Part shown: one piece after another, positions 46,547 through 55,474 of the stretch | Numbering within the stretch: position 1 is the first letter of the stretch | How the letters are laid out: each line of letters opens with the position of its first letter | Assembly: GCF_900187265.1 (NCBI RefSeq) | Contig: NZ_LT906450.1 | Coordinates: forward strand, 3,711,444 to 3,775,443 | Direction of reading: 5' to 3' | Source: Rhodococcus rhodochrous | GTDB lineage: Bacteria; Actinomycetota; Actinomycetes; Mycobacteriales; Mycobacteriaceae | Length of the DNA stretch: 64,000 nt | Program-made: the position numbers and the translations under genes | Notes under the pieces: model-generated | The model's database searches: none | What the model was told of the DNA's origin: nothing | Seen by the model: the letters and a program-made list of their open reading frames with translations, nothing else

Positions 46547-48232
46547 ATGCAACGGACTGCGTCCGAGTCGGAGGATGCACGGGTCGATACAGCGCCCGAC
46601 GGTGCACGGGCCCGCACAGCAGCAGGTGATGCGAGAAGTCGTGTCGCGGTACGACTGGTGGGCGCGCAGTGCGTGGCCGTCCTGGTGTGGGCGTTGGCTG
46701 TGGCGTCGGGGGCGTCCGTGTGGGTGGCCTGCGTGATCGCCGTGCCGCCGGCCACGCTGTGCCTCGTGCGGATCGGTGGGCGCGGCACGGCCGAATGGAT
46801 CGCGACCGTTCTGCGCCGGCGCCCGGACGATGTCCCGGTTTCGGGTGTCCTCCGCGACTTCCACATCGGGTCGGCGGTCCCGGTGGGGGTGCGATGGGAC
46901 GGCCCGTACGCGACCGTGGTGCTCGAACTCGCCTCACCGGCCGGCGCGATCACCCGCCTCGGGCGCGACAGTGAGGAGACGGGGCGAATCCTTCCCCTCG
47001 ACGCCATCGCCACCTGCCTGTACCGGCACGATGTCGTCCTCGACGGGATCGATGTCGTGGTGCAGGGGCGTCGGGTTCGCGACTCGACCCCGGCGGGGCA
47101 GGCATACGCGCAGTTGCTGGGTCCGCTTCCCGCCGCGGCCGAACGCACAGTGCGAGTGGTGCTCCGTCTCGATGTCACGTCCTGCGCGGCCGCTGCCGCT
47201 CGTCGGGGCGGCGGCTCCGAGGGTGCGGCCCGGACCGTCGTCGCGGCGGCGCGGCGCGTGATCCGGGCGCTCGGCGACGCCGGGTACGGCGCGCGACTGC
47301 TCACCGCGAACGAGATCGAACAGGCCGCACTGCGCATCTCCCATGGGGTGCCGGCGACGGAGTGGGTCCCGGCGCACCGGCACGTCGCCCTGTCCTCCGC
47401 CTTCGACTCGGGCGGCGCCTTCGACCCCCGACGGATCGATCGCCACCACACGGCCGCGATCTGGTCGCATCCGACCCTGGCGTCGACGCTGGTCCTCCGG
47501 TTGCGACCGGGTGATCACGGTTCGATCCGGGTCGGGGCGCTGGCACGGTTCACCACGCGGGAGGCGGACCTCCCCTCGGTGGCCGGACTGCTCCCGGCAT
47601 ATGGACGCCACGCCGAACTCCTCACCGCTGCACTGCCCGTCGGGGTTCCGCAGCTGGAGGACCGGGTTCCGTTGCGCGAATCACGCACCGGGGAACTCGA
47701 CGCCCTCGCACTTCCGGCCGGTGGGTGCGGGCAGCTCGTCGGATCGGACGACGCCGGTCGCGCCGTCACCGTCCGTCTCACCGGTCCCGGAGTCCGCTCG
47801 GTCCACATCGCGGGCGAGCGGTATCTCGCCCAGCAGGTGGTCTTCCGTGCCGTCGCGGTGGGGGCGCGGGTCGTCGTCCACACCGATCGTCCCGGCGCGT
47901 GGCGTGGCCTGGTCGAATCCGCGGCCGGACCCGACCGGCTGCGTCTGGCGGGCGAGTACGCGGGCGACCGCGATTTCGACACGGTCGTCTACGACGGCGT
48001 CCCGCCCACCTCGTCCATGCCGCACGCGACCGCGATCCACGTGCACGTCCACCCGGACGGATGGCCGCGCGAGCGTCCCACGGTGTCGCTGCTCCAACCC
48101 GGGGCGGCCGGGGACCGTGTCGTGCTCACGGCGGGCGACGAGCGCACACTCCTCACTCTCGTGACGATCGCGGCGGAGAGCACCCATCTCGGCCGGTCGC
48201 GCATGCCGGATCCGGCGCCTCAGCCGGGATAG
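46547..48232 (+). CDS. eccE4: ESX-4 component EccE
   Basis: A 561-residue protein with two N-terminal transmembrane segments (~35-75: VGAQCVAVLVWALAVASG, VWVACVIAVPPATLCLV) and a long cytoplasmic EccE-type domain (GVRWDGPYATVVLELA, LDAIATCLYRHDVVLDGIDV). M. tuberculosis ESX-4 lacks EccE, so this locus has the fuller gene set reported in some other actinobacteria. ATG 46547 follows GGGGGGATCG, nearly the same leader as eccB4. Its 3' end overlaps the convergent FMN reductase gene by 13 bases. Confidence 0.85.
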   Translation: MQRTASESEDARVDTAPDGARARTAAGDARSRVAVRLVGAQCVAVLVWALAVASGASVWVACVIAVPPATLCLVRIGGRGTAEWIATVLRRRPDDVPVSGVLRDFHIGSAVPVGVRWDGPYATVVLELASPAGAITRLGRDSEETGRILPLDAIATCLYRHDVVLDGIDVVVQGRRVRDSTPAGQAYAQLLGPLPAAAERTVRVVLRLDVTSCAAAAARRGGGSEGAARTVVAAARRVIRALGDAGYGARLLTANEIEQAALRISHGVPATEWVPAHRHVALSSAFDSGGAFDPRRIDRHHTAAIWSHPTLASTLVLRLRPGDHGSIRVGALARFTTREADLPSVAGLLPAYGRHAELLTAALPVGVPQLEDRVPLRESRTGELDALALPAGGCGQLVGSDDAGRAVTVRLTGPGVRSVHIAGERYLAQQVVFRAVAVGARVVVHTDRPGAWRGLVESAAGPDRLRLAGEYAGDRDFDTVVYDGVPPTSSMPHATAIHVHVHPDGWPRERPTVSLLQPGAAGDRVVLTAGDERTLLTLVTIAAESTHLGRSRMPDPAPQPG

Positions 48233-48795
48233 CGGTCGAGAGCGGTTCCGGCGCGGACGGTGCGTGCCCACCACGCGATCTGGTCGAGCATGCGTTCCGC
48301 GCCGTCGATCGCGGCCTCGTCCGTGGTGGTGCCGTCGGCAGCGAAGGCGTGCTTGACGCGGGGGAAGCTCACCGACTGCCGCACCGGCACCATGTGGACC
48401 TCGACGACGACCTGCCGTAACTGTTCGACCGCGCGCAGGCCGCCGGACAGGCCACCGTAGGAGACGAATCCGACCGGTTTGGTGCGCCATTCGTGTTTGA
48501 CGGTGTCGATGGCCGTCTTCAGCGCGGCGGGATAGCCGTGGTTGTACTCGGAGGTCACCACCACGAAGGCGTCCGCGGCACCGATACGACGGGTGAAGGC
48601 GTCGGCGGCGGGCCCGCCCGAGAGGTCCTGTGGGAGCGGGGTCTCGGCGAGATCGAGAACGCCGACGTCGAACTCGGTGCGCTGCCGCGCGGTGGCCGCG
48701 AACCAGTCGGCGACGACCGGGGCGATGCGCCCGGCGCGGACACTGGCTACGACGACCTCGAGGCGGATCGGATCGTTCGGTGCTGCCGTGGTCAT
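48220..48795 (-). CDS. NAD(P)H-dependent FMN reductase
   Basis: A 191-residue flavodoxin-fold reductase: LEVVVASVRAGRIAPVVADW (phosphate-binding loop) and VVTSEYNHGYPAALKTAIDTV, the NADPH_dep_FMN_red signature, then SYGGLSGGLRAVEQLR. Reduces FMN or quinone/azo-type acceptors. The ATG overlaps the TetR stop (ATGA), so it is the second gene of a regulator-led operon. Confidence 0.92.
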   Translation of the reverse strand: MTTAAPNDPIRLEVVVASVRAGRIAPVVADWFAATARQRTEFDVGVLDLAETPLPQDLSGGPAADAFTRRIGAADAFVVVTSEYNHGYPAALKTAIDTVKHEWRTKPVGFVSYGGLSGGLRAVEQLRQVVVEVHMVPVRQSVSFPRVKHAFAADGTTTDEAAIDGAERMLDQIAWWARTVRAGTALDRYPG

Positions 48796-49397
48796 GGAGT
48801 CGATCGTAGGTGCGGTGCGGCCGAGAGCCCGTGCGCGAGCAACGCGGCGAGTTCCCGATAGGCACGTGCGTCCTCGACACCGGTCGCCTCGGCCACCTGT
48901 CGTTGCTGGATGCGCACCATGACCGAGGCGACGACGTCGGCGACGAAGGCGGCATGGACGTCGCGCAGTTCACCGGCCTCGACGCCGTCGGAGATGAGCT
49001 GGCGGACGCGGTCGGCGGCGAACCGGGTGTTGCGTTCGTAGACCTCGCGCGCGACCGGCGTGTGGGCGATGTCCTCCATGAACCGCGTGGAGGCGGGTTC
49101 GAGTTCGCGCCCCACGGCCTCGAGGTAGGCGCCGATGCGTGCCTGCGCGTCGGCGGCCCGCGCGACGTCGGCCTCCACCCGGTCGGCAGCGCCCTTGAAG
49201 AAGTGGACGGTCGCTGCGTAGACGAGCCGGTCCTTGTTCTCCGCGAGTGCGTAGAGCGTCGATTTCGAGCAGCGCAGGCGCGCGGCGATGTCGTCGAGGG
49301 TCAGGTGCGCGAAGCCTTCTGCCAGGAACAATGCGACCAGATCGTCGAACAGTTGCGCCTGCCGGGCGGTGGGTCGCCGGCTACCGACTCTTGCCAT
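48792..49397 (-). CDS. TetR-family transcription repressor
   Basis: A 201-residue TetR regulator with the N-terminal helix-turn-helix LTLDDIAARLRCSKSTLYALA (~35-55). ATG 49397 touches the palindrome at 49398-49441 and is 7 bases past a TACTGT -10 box, so the transcript looks leaderless and self-repressed. Divergent from an acyl-CoA dehydrogenase, so it probably senses an acyl-CoA or fatty acid. Confidence 0.92.
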   Translation of the reverse strand: MARVGSRRPTARQAQLFDDLVALFLAEGFAHLTLDDIAARLRCSKSTLYALAENKDRLVYAATVHFFKGAADRVEADVARAADAQARIGAYLEAVGRELEPASTRFMEDIAHTPVAREVYERNTRFAADRVRQLISDGVEAGELRDVHAAFVADVVASVMVRIQQRQVAEATGVEDARAYRELAALLAHGLSAAPHLRSTP

Positions 49398-49441
49398 ACC
49401 GAAAACAGTACTGCAGTATCGTCCCCAGTACTATTTTCGGT
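49398..49441. promoter_or_regulatory. TetR operator: 15-bp inverted repeat overlapping both divergent -10 boxes
   Basis: ACCGAAAACAGTACT (49398-49412) and AGTACTATTTTCGGT (49427-49441) are inverted copies with one mismatch, 14 bases apart. Read toward TetR, one arm gives TACTGT 7 bases before its ATG; read toward the acyl-CoA dehydrogenase, the other arm gives TACTAT. One bound repressor would block both promoters. Confidence 0.85.
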
Positions 49442-49466
49442 CCCCAGCCTTCCAGGAGGAACCACC

Positions 49467-50609
49467 GTGCCCGTCGAGCGTCTGCTTCCCACCCGCGAGG
49501 CCTACGACCTGATCGATCTCACCCGCGACGTCGCCGACAAGGTACTCGCCCCGCGCGTCGACGAGCACGAGCGCAACGAGACCTTCCCCGAGGGCGTCTT
49601 CCCCGCACTCGGCGCCGCGGGACTGCTGAGCCTGCCGTACCCCGAGGAGTTCGGCGGCGGCGACCAGCCCTACGAGGTGTACCTGCAGGTCCTCGAGGAA
49701 CTCGGCGCCCGCTGGGCGGCCGTGGCGGTCGCGGTGAGCGTTCACGGACTGTCGTGCTTCGCGCTCGCCACCCACGGCACCGACGAGCAGAAGAACAAGT
49801 GGCTCCCGGAGATGCTGGGCGGCAACACCATCGGCGCGTACAGTCTGTCCGAGCCGCAGGCCGGATCCGATGCCGCCGCCCTCGCATGCCGCGCGAAGCC
49901 CGTCGACGGCGGCTACCGCATCACCGGTTCGAAGGCGTGGATCACCAACGGCGGCAAGGCCGACTTCTACACCCTGTTCGCCCGCACGGCCGACACCGGC
50001 AGCAAGGGCATCTCGTGCTTCCTCGTGCCCGCCGGCACCGAGGGCCTGTCCTTCGGCAAGCCCGAGGAGAAGATGGGTCTGCACGCCGTCCCCACCACCT
50101 CCGCCCACTACGACGACGCCTTCGTCCCGGCCGAGCGCCGGATCGGCGCCGAGGGACAGGGACTGCCGATCGCGTTCAGCGCACTGGATTCCGGACGTCT
50201 GGGAATCGCCGCCGTCGCGACGGGTCTCGCCCAGGCCGCCCTCGACGAAGCGACGGCCTACGCCAAGGAACGACAGGCCTTCGGCAAGCGCATCATCGAC
50301 CATCAGGGCCTCGGCTTCGTCCTCGCCGACATGGCTGCCGCCGTCGACTCGGCCCGCGCCACCTATCTCGACGCCGCCCGACGCAAGGACGCCGGGCTGC
50401 CCTACTCGCGGCAGGCATCGGTGGCCAAGCTCGTCGCGACGGATGCCGCCATGAAGGTCACGACCGACGCGGTCCAGGTGCTCGGCGGATACGGCTACAC
50501 CCGCGACTTCCCGGTCGAGCGTTTCATGCGCGACGCGAAGATCACGCAGATCTTCGAGGGCACCAATCAGATTCAGCGACTCGTGATCGCACGATCCCTC
50601 GCGGGGTGA
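49467..50609 (+). CDS. Acyl-CoA dehydrogenase
   Basis: A 380-residue FAD enzyme for alpha,beta-oxidation of acyl-CoA: YSLSEPQAGSDAA and KAWITNGGKAD (FAD/substrate), the ERQAFGKRIIDHQGL block, and C-terminal VQVLGGYGYTRDFPVERFMRDAKITQIFEGTNQIQR with the catalytic Glu in FEGTNQ. GTG 49467 is 7 bases after AGGAGGAACC. Controlled with the divergent TetR gene by the shared operator. Confidence 0.95.
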   Translation: MPVERLLPTREAYDLIDLTRDVADKVLAPRVDEHERNETFPEGVFPALGAAGLLSLPYPEEFGGGDQPYEVYLQVLEELGARWAAVAVAVSVHGLSCFALATHGTDEQKNKWLPEMLGGNTIGAYSLSEPQAGSDAAALACRAKPVDGGYRITGSKAWITNGGKADFYTLFARTADTGSKGISCFLVPAGTEGLSFGKPEEKMGLHAVPTTSAHYDDAFVPAERRIGAEGQGLPIAFSALDSGRLGIAAVATGLAQAALDEATAYAKERQAFGKRIIDHQGLGFVLADMAAAVDSARATYLDAARRKDAGLPYSRQASVAKLVATDAAMKVTTDAVQVLGGYGYTRDFPVERFMRDAKITQIFEGTNQIQRLVIARSLAG

Positions 50610-50654
50610 TCGATCGTGAGCCGGAAGCGGCAGGGGTCCTCGCGGCGAAACATC

Positions 50655-50660
50655 GCTAGA
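50655..50660 (+). promoter_or_regulatory. -10 box of a leaderless transcript (phosphotransferase)
   Basis: TAGAGT ends 8 bases before ATG 50669; no Shine-Dalgarno. Confidence 0.5.
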
Positions 50661-50668
50661 GTGCCTCC

Positions 50669-51535
50669 ATGCCGGATGCCCTGGAGCGGCTCACTCCACA
50701 GCAACGCCACCTGCTGACGCAGCGGTTCGGCCGCATCGTCGTGGTCTCCGACATGAGTTGGGGGCTGGTGTCGACCACCGTCCTCGCGGTCGACACCGAC
50801 GACGGCCGGTTGGTCGTGAAGGCGGGCGGATCTCCGGATCGGCACATCGGCCGCGAGATCAGCGCCCACGAGCGGTGGACCGCTCCGTGGGTACGGCACG
50901 GTCGGGCCGCCCGCATGGTGTTCGCCGACCGCGCGTCGAAACTCGTCGTGACGGAATACCTTCCGGGCCGGCTGATCCAGGGCACCGCCGCGTCGTCCCG
51001 TCTCGACGTCTACGAACAGGCCGGCGCGCTGCTCGCCCAGTTCCACCGCCAGGAGCGCGTGGTGGACGAGGGTTACGAGCGATCGGCGAACACGAAGACG
51101 CTGCGGTGGCTCGCGGCGCCGCACCGGATCGGCCCCGACGTCGCAGGCCGGCTACGCTCGATGGTCGAGGGGTGGCCGACACCGACGGTCACCCTGGTGC
51201 CCACCCACGGCGACTGGCAGAGCCGGAACTGGCTCGCCGACGACACCGGCGTGGTGAAGGTGATCGACTTCGGGCGGGCCGCGATGCGCCCGGCAGGTGA
51301 GGACTTCGAGCGGCTCGCGGTGCGCGAGTTCCTCCGGGTCCCCGGGGCCGAGCAGGCCTTCCTGCGCGGCTACGGCGAGGATCCACGTGAGGAGGACGCC
51401 TGGTTCCGCCAACGTGTCCGTGCGGCGGTCGCGGTCGCGGTGTGGTCCTTCCATGTGGGCGACGACTGTTACGAGGCGGAGGGTCATCGCATGATCGCCG
51501 AGGCGCTCGCTCGGACGTCGGCCGCCGCGCGTTAA
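50669..51535 (+). CDS. APH/choline-kinase-like phosphotransferase
   Basis: A 288-residue kinase-fold protein with the Brenner motif LVPTHGDWQSRNWLAD (catalytic Asp in HGD) near 180 and the metal-binding VKVIDFGRAAM near 202; the ATP-binding Lys is in RLVVKAGGS near 51. The family phosphorylates aminoglycosides, choline, sugars or macrolides; no feature here picks a substrate, and antibiotic resistance should not be assumed. Confidence 0.85.
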   Translation: MPDALERLTPQQRHLLTQRFGRIVVVSDMSWGLVSTTVLAVDTDDGRLVVKAGGSPDRHIGREISAHERWTAPWVRHGRAARMVFADRASKLVVTEYLPGRLIQGTAASSRLDVYEQAGALLAQFHRQERVVDEGYERSANTKTLRWLAAPHRIGPDVAGRLRSMVEGWPTPTVTLVPTHGDWQSRNWLADDTGVVKVIDFGRAAMRPAGEDFERLAVREFLRVPGAEQAFLRGYGEDPREEDAWFRQRVRAAVAVAVWSFHVGDDCYEAEGHRMIAEALARTSAAAR

Positions 51536-51648
51536 CACCTTTTCATCGGATATTTGTCACACTCGAGAAGGTTGCCTGTTACCGGCGGTTTTCGCTTGAA
51601 TCAGATCTGGACATACGTCCGATTCTTTTCCGACATGGAGGTCACCAC

Positions 51649-51714
51649 ATGCTTCTCGGTTCGCTCGACGCGCTCATCAGCAACGTCCTCCACTTCCTGG
51701 ACTGGCTGATCTGA
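51649..51714 (+). CDS. 21-residue amphipathic peptide
   Basis: ATG 51649 is six bases after a strong Shine-Dalgarno (GGAGGT). The product MLLGSLDALISNVLHFLDWL plus Ile is 21 residues, acidic (two Asp, no Lys/Arg), with no signal peptide. On a helical wheel Ser5, Asp7, Ser11, Asn12, His15 and Asp18 fall on one face, the rest being hydrophobic. A perfect terminator follows at 51732. It faces a mycolyltransferase gene. Short acidic amphipathic peptides of this kind form the O-mycoloylated PorA/PorH channels of corynebacteria; similarity here is of type only, and function is inference. Confidence 0.6.
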   Translation: MLLGSLDALISNVLHFLDWLI

Positions 51715-51731
51715 CGAGCATGTGAGAACGC

Positions 51732-51766
51732 CCGAGGGGGTGAGGTCGCAGACCTCACCCCCTCGG
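51732..51766. terminator. Bidirectional terminator, peptide gene / mycolyltransferase
   Basis: A perfect 16-bp stem beginning CCGAGGGGGTGAGGTC with a 3-base loop, 17 bases after the peptide stop and 21 bases after the mycolyltransferase stop. Confidence 0.9.
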
Positions 51767-51787
51767 TGCTTTCTCGGCGTGTCCGGC

Positions 51788-52828
51788 TCAGGCGCCGATG
51801 GCCTCGCCGAGCACGGGCCACGAGTCGTGCAGGGCCTCCTGCCAATAGCCCCAGGTGTGGGTTCCGTCGGGTCGGACCGCGTAGGTCGCCTCGACCCCGG
51901 CTGCGTCCAGCGCACCGCGCAATCGCGTCGTGCAGTCGTTCACGCCCGCCTCGATGAGCCCGAGCAGAGCCACATCGGGAAGGACGGCGACACCGTCCTG
52001 CTCCCATGCCTTCAATTCGTACGGGCCCGGGACACCGCTGCTCGTGGAGACGTACACGGCCTTGCCGCGCAGCTTCTCGGCATTGAGCACGACGTCCTGT
52101 TCGGTCCAGTGCTCACCGGCGACCGGCCCCCACATGTTCTCGACCTCGCCTCCGCCGAACGCGACGACGATCTCGGCGTAGCGCGAACCGATGTCCGACG
52201 CCGTCTCGGCGCATCCGCTGTACGAACCCACCGCCTGGTAGAGATCGGGCGCCTGCTGGGCGAGCGCGAGCGCCGACGTCGCCGACATCGACACACCGGC
52301 GATCGCGTTGCGGCCGCTCGCGCCGAGCGTCTCGTCGACCACCGACGGGACCTCCTCGGTGAGGAAGGTCGTCCACTTGTTGCGTCCGAGAACAGGATCG
52401 TCCTCGAGCCAGTCGGTGTAGTAGCTGAACGCGCCACCGACCGGGGTGACGACGTTGACGTTCTTGTCGCCGAAGAACTCCACGACGTCGGTCTGGTCGC
52501 GCCAGGTCGCTCGGTCCAATCCCCCACCGGCACCGTTGAGCAGGTAGAAGACCGGTCGCGGCGCGCTCGTGTCGGCCGGGCGCAACACCTGCAGCTCGAT
52601 GGTGCGTTCCATCGACGGCGAGTACACGAACAGCGACCAGTCGCGGTCGGTGTGCTTCTCGATGCGTTCGACAGTCGCGCTCTGCGACCGGGTCTCGCCG
52701 GTCGCGGCGGCCGGGAGGTCCTCGGCGTGGGCGACCGCGGCACCGGGCAGGACCAGCGACGAGACGGCGAGCGCCCCGATCGTCCCCATCAACGCAAACC
52801 GTCGTGCGCGCACATTCGTTCCCTTCAT
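51788..52828 (-). CDS. Antigen 85-like mycolyltransferase
   Basis: A secreted 346-residue alpha/beta hydrolase. Signal peptide ([25 protein letters not shown]), [28 protein letters not shown], nucleophile Ser in [14 protein letters not shown] and catalytic His in [13 protein letters not shown], all matching the Ag85/Cmyt family that transfers mycolic acid to trehalose, arabinogalactan or proteins. ATG 52828 overlaps the truA stop (ATGA). In M. tuberculosis this position near truA holds cutinase genes instead. Confidence 0.93.
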   Translation of the reverse strand: MKGTNVRARRFALMGTIGALAVSSLVLPGAAVAHAEDLPAAATGETRSQSATVERIEKHTDRDWSLFVYSPSMERTIELQVLRPADTSAPRPVFYLLNGAGGGLDRATWRDQTDVVEFFGDKNVNVVTPVGGAFSYYTDWLEDDPVLGRNKWTTFLTEEVPSVVDETLGASGRNAIAGVSMSATSALALAQQAPDLYQAVGSYSGCAETASDIGSRYAEIVVAFGGGEVENMWGPVAGEHWTEQDVVLNAEKLRGKAVYVSTSSGVPGPYELKAWEQDGVAVLPDVALLGLIEAGVNDCTTRLRGALDAAGVEATYAVRPDGTHTWGYWQEALHDSWPVLGEAIGA

Positions 52829-53661
52829 CCGCAACAGCCGGGCGTGATGGGCCCGCGCATCTCCCGCGTCGCAGCGTTGCGCGCGGCCAGTTCCTCGTCA
52901 GCAGGGTAGTCGACGCGGACCAGTGACAGGCCGTGGGCCGGTGCCACCGCGACGGAGGCCGCACGTTCGCGTTCCTCCAGCAGAGCCGTCATCCACTCGA
53001 CGCTGCGGCGCCCCTCCCCCACGGCCAGCGCCGCCCCGACGAGACTGCGCACCATCGACCAGCAGAAGGCGTCGGCGCTGACGTAGGCGGTGAGGATGTC
53101 ACCCTCGCGAGTCCAGTCGTATCGCTGCAGTTCGCGTACGGTCGTCGCACCCTCGCGTCGCTTGCAGAAGGCAGCGAAGTCGTGCAGGCCGAGCAGCGAC
53201 TGCGACGCGCGTTGCATCGCAGCGAGATCCACGGCCTTGGGCCACGCGACGGTGTCGCGGGCACGCAGCGGCTCGGCGCCGTACACCGCTGTGGTGAGGC
53301 GGTATTCGTAGTGACGCCGGATCGCCGAGAACCGGGCGTCGAAATGTTCGGGGGCGACGGAGATCCCGGTGACCCGCACGTCGCGGGGCAGGAACCGTGC
53401 GAGACGGCGGACCCAGCGCGACGGATCGTCGGGCAGCGCCGCGGTGGGGATGTCGACGTGGGCGACCTGCCCGGACGCGTGCACGCCGGCGTCGGTGCGA
53501 CCGGCGACGGTGAGCAGCACGGGGGTACGGACGATTGCGGAGAGCTTCTCCTCGATCTCCCCGCACACGGTGCGACGTCCGGGTTGTCGTGCCCAGCCGG
53601 AGAAGTCGGTGCCGTCGTACGAGATGTCGAGTCGCAGACGGGTTGTCTCGTGAGAAGCCAC
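52825..53661 (-). CDS. truA: tRNA pseudouridine(38-40) synthase TruA
   Basis: A ~278-residue pseudouridine synthase: [19 protein letters not shown], catalytic Asp in [23 protein letters not shown] and [15 protein letters not shown] chose GTG 53661 ([11 protein letters not shown]) because the upstream frame to 53721 reads through the rplQ terminator stem. It follows rplQ as in M. tuberculosis and is coupled to the mycolyltransferase. Confidence 0.95.
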   Translation of the reverse strand: MASHETTRLRLDISYDGTDFSGWARQPGRRTVCGEIEEKLSAIVRTPVLLTVAGRTDAGVHASGQVAHVDIPTAALPDDPSRWVRRLARFLPRDVRVTGISVAPEHFDARFSAIRRHYEYRLTTAVYGAEPLRARDTVAWPKAVDLAAMQRASQSLLGLHDFAAFCKRREGATTVRELQRYDWTREGDILTAYVSADAFCWSMVRSLVGAALAVGEGRRSVEWMTALLEERERAASVAVAPAHGLSLVRVDYPADEELAARNAATREMRGPITPGCCG

Positions 53662-53697
53662 GAGCCCGCCGCCCTCGGAAGGGACGGCGGGCTCGTG
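53659..53697 (-). terminator. Terminator of the alpha ribosomal operon after rplQ
   Basis: A 13-bp perfect outer stem (CACGAGCCCGCCG with its complement) plus an inner CCCTC/GAGGG-like pairing, starting about 30 bases past the rplQ stop; the truA GTG lies in its distal arm. Confidence 0.8.
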
Positions 53698-53726
53698 AGC
53701 TTCAGCAGATGCCGAAACCAAGTGGA

Positions 53727-54281
53727 CTAGTCCTTCTTGGCCTCGTCCGCCTCGGGTGCGTCGGCAGCCGTGGCGTTGGTGTCCTCGACACCCTCGACGA
53801 CGGCGTCGGCGTTCGCGACCTCGGCGTCGGTGGCCTCGGCCTCGACGGCCTGGACCGCGTTGTCCTCGGCGGGTGCCTGCGAGGCGGCGACGCGACGAGC
53901 GCGGTCGGCCTCGGAGGTGACGGTCTTCTCGCGCACCAGCTCGATGATGGCCATGGGGGCGTTGTCGCCCTTGCGCGGCATCGTCTTGATGATGCGGGTG
54001 TAGCCGCCGTTGCGGTCCTCGAAGGAGGGACCGATCTCCGCGAACAGCGAGTGGACGACGTCCTTGTTGCGGATGACCTTCAGCACCTCACGACGCGAGG
54101 CCAGCGTGCCGGCCTTGGCGTGCGTGACGAGCTTCTCGGCGTACGGGCGCAGGGCCTTGGCCTTGGCCTCGGTGGTGGTGATGCGGCCGTGCTCGAAGAG
54201 CGCGGTGGCCAGGTTGGCCATGAGCGCCTTCTGATGCGAGGCCGATCCGCCGAAGCGGGCGCCCTTCTTGGGCTTGGGCAT
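53727..54281 (-). CDS. rplQ: 50S ribosomal protein L17
   Basis: L17 of 184 residues: [20 protein letters not shown] and [19 protein letters not shown] core, with an acidic Ala/Glu/Asp-rich C-terminal extension of ~60 residues usual in Mycobacteriales. Last gene of the alpha operon. Confidence 0.97.
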   Translation of the reverse strand: MPKPKKGARFGGSASHQKALMANLATALFEHGRITTTEAKAKALRPYAEKLVTHAKAGTLASRREVLKVIRNKDVVHSLFAEIGPSFEDRNGGYTRIIKTMPRKGDNAPMAIIELVREKTVTSEADRARRVAASQAPAEDNAVQAVEAEATDAEVANADAVVEGVEDTNATAADAPEADEAKKD

Positions 54282-54311
54282 GATTTTCTCCTAGTAACGG
54301 ACCGTGAGCTG

Positions 54312-55373
54312 CTACAGCTGCTCGGTCTCGGCGTAGTCCTCGTTGCCGTCGTTGTCACCGAAGGAGCCGGCCTCGGTATCGCTCCAGGTACCGGTCGCGG
54401 CGTCGTAGCCGGCAACGGTGCTGGGGTCGAACGATGCCGGGCTGTCCTTGAGGGACAGGCCGAGCGAGTGCAGCTTGACCTTGACCTCGTCGATGGACTT
54501 CTGGCCGAAGTTGCGGATGTCGAGCAGGTCGGACTCCGTCCGTGCCACGAGCTCGCCGACGGTGTGGACACCTTCGCGCTTGAGGCAGTTGTAGGACCGG
54601 ACCGTCAGGTCGAGGTCCTCGATCGGAAGTCCGAAGGAGGCGATGTGGTCGGCCTCGGCGGGCGAGGGACCGATCTCGATGCCTTCTGCTTCGACGTTCA
54701 GCTCACGAGCCAGACCGAAGAGCTCCACGAGGGTCTTGCCCGCCGAGGCGAGCGCGTCCCGCGCGCTGATCGAGTTCTTGGTCTCCACGTCGAGAATGAG
54801 TCGATCGAAGTCGGTGCGCTGCTCGACGCGGGTCGCTTCCACCTTGTACGTCACCTTGAGCACCGGCGAGTAGATCGAGTCGACCGGGATACGGCCGATC
54901 TCGGCGCCGGACGCCTTGTTCTGCACGGCAGGAACGTAGCCGCGACCGCGCTCGACGACGAGCTCGATCTCCAGCTTGCCCTTGTCGTTCAGGGTGGCGA
55001 TGTGCAGATCCGGGTTGTGGATGGTGACACCGGCCGGGGGCACGATGTCGCCGGCCGTGACGGTTCCCGGTCCCTGCTTGCGGACGTACATGGTGACCGG
55101 CTCGTCCTCTTCCGAGCTCACCACGAGACCCTTGAGGTTCAGGATGATGTCGGTGACATCCTCCTTCACGCCGGGAACGGTGGTGAACTCGTGGAGCACG
55201 CCGTCGATGCGGATGCTGGTGACAGCGGCGCCCGGGATCGACGAGAGCAGGGTGCGACGAAGCGAGTTGCCGAGGGTGTACCCGAAGCCAGGCTCGAGCG
55301 GCTCGATGACGAACTTCGAGCGGTTTTCAGCGATGACCTCTTCGGTCAGTGTGGGTCGCTGAGAAATGAGCAT
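54312..55373 (-). CDS. rpoA: RNA polymerase alpha subunit
   Basis: 353 residues: assembly domain ([30 protein letters not shown]) and C-terminal DNA/activator-binding domain ([28 protein letters not shown]) joined by a linker; acidic C-terminal tail. Preceded by two hairpins in the rpsD-rpoA gap. Confidence 0.98.
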   Translation of the reverse strand: MLISQRPTLTEEVIAENRSKFVIEPLEPGFGYTLGNSLRRTLLSSIPGAAVTSIRIDGVLHEFTTVPGVKEDVTDIILNLKGLVVSSEEDEPVTMYVRKQGPGTVTAGDIVPPAGVTIHNPDLHIATLNDKGKLEIELVVERGRGYVPAVQNKASGAEIGRIPVDSIYSPVLKVTYKVEATRVEQRTDFDRLILDVETKNSISARDALASAGKTLVELFGLARELNVEAEGIEIGPSPAEADHIASFGLPIEDLDLTVRSYNCLKREGVHTVGELVARTESDLLDIRNFGQKSIDEVKVKLHSLGLSLKDSPASFDPSTVAGYDAATGTWSDTEAGSFGDNDGNEDYAETEQL

Positions 55374-55388
55374 CTGTTGCCTCCTTGT

Positions 55389-55458
55389 GGGCGTCCGCCA
55401 TATGACGCCCTAGTGGAATGGAGCGGTGTCCTCCCGTCCGGACGGACCGGAGGACACC
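55389..55458. other. Two hairpins in the rpsD-rpoA gap
   Basis: GGGCGT/ACGCCC (55389-55410) and the perfect 10-bp stem GGTGTCCTCC/GGAGGACACC (55425-55458), which encloses the palindrome GTCCGGAC. The stronger one lies 17 bases after the rpsD stop and could act as attenuator, partial terminator or processing site. Confidence 0.6.
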
Positions 55459-55474
55459 ACGACACCGAGGTGTC

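Noticed and set aside
46414-47451. Upstream extension of eccB4
   Set aside because: The open frame is antisense to eccE; family start and ribosome site place the start at 46413.
50669-51535. Aminoglycoside resistance gene
   Set aside because: Only the general APH/choline-kinase fold is visible; nothing defines an antibiotic substrate.
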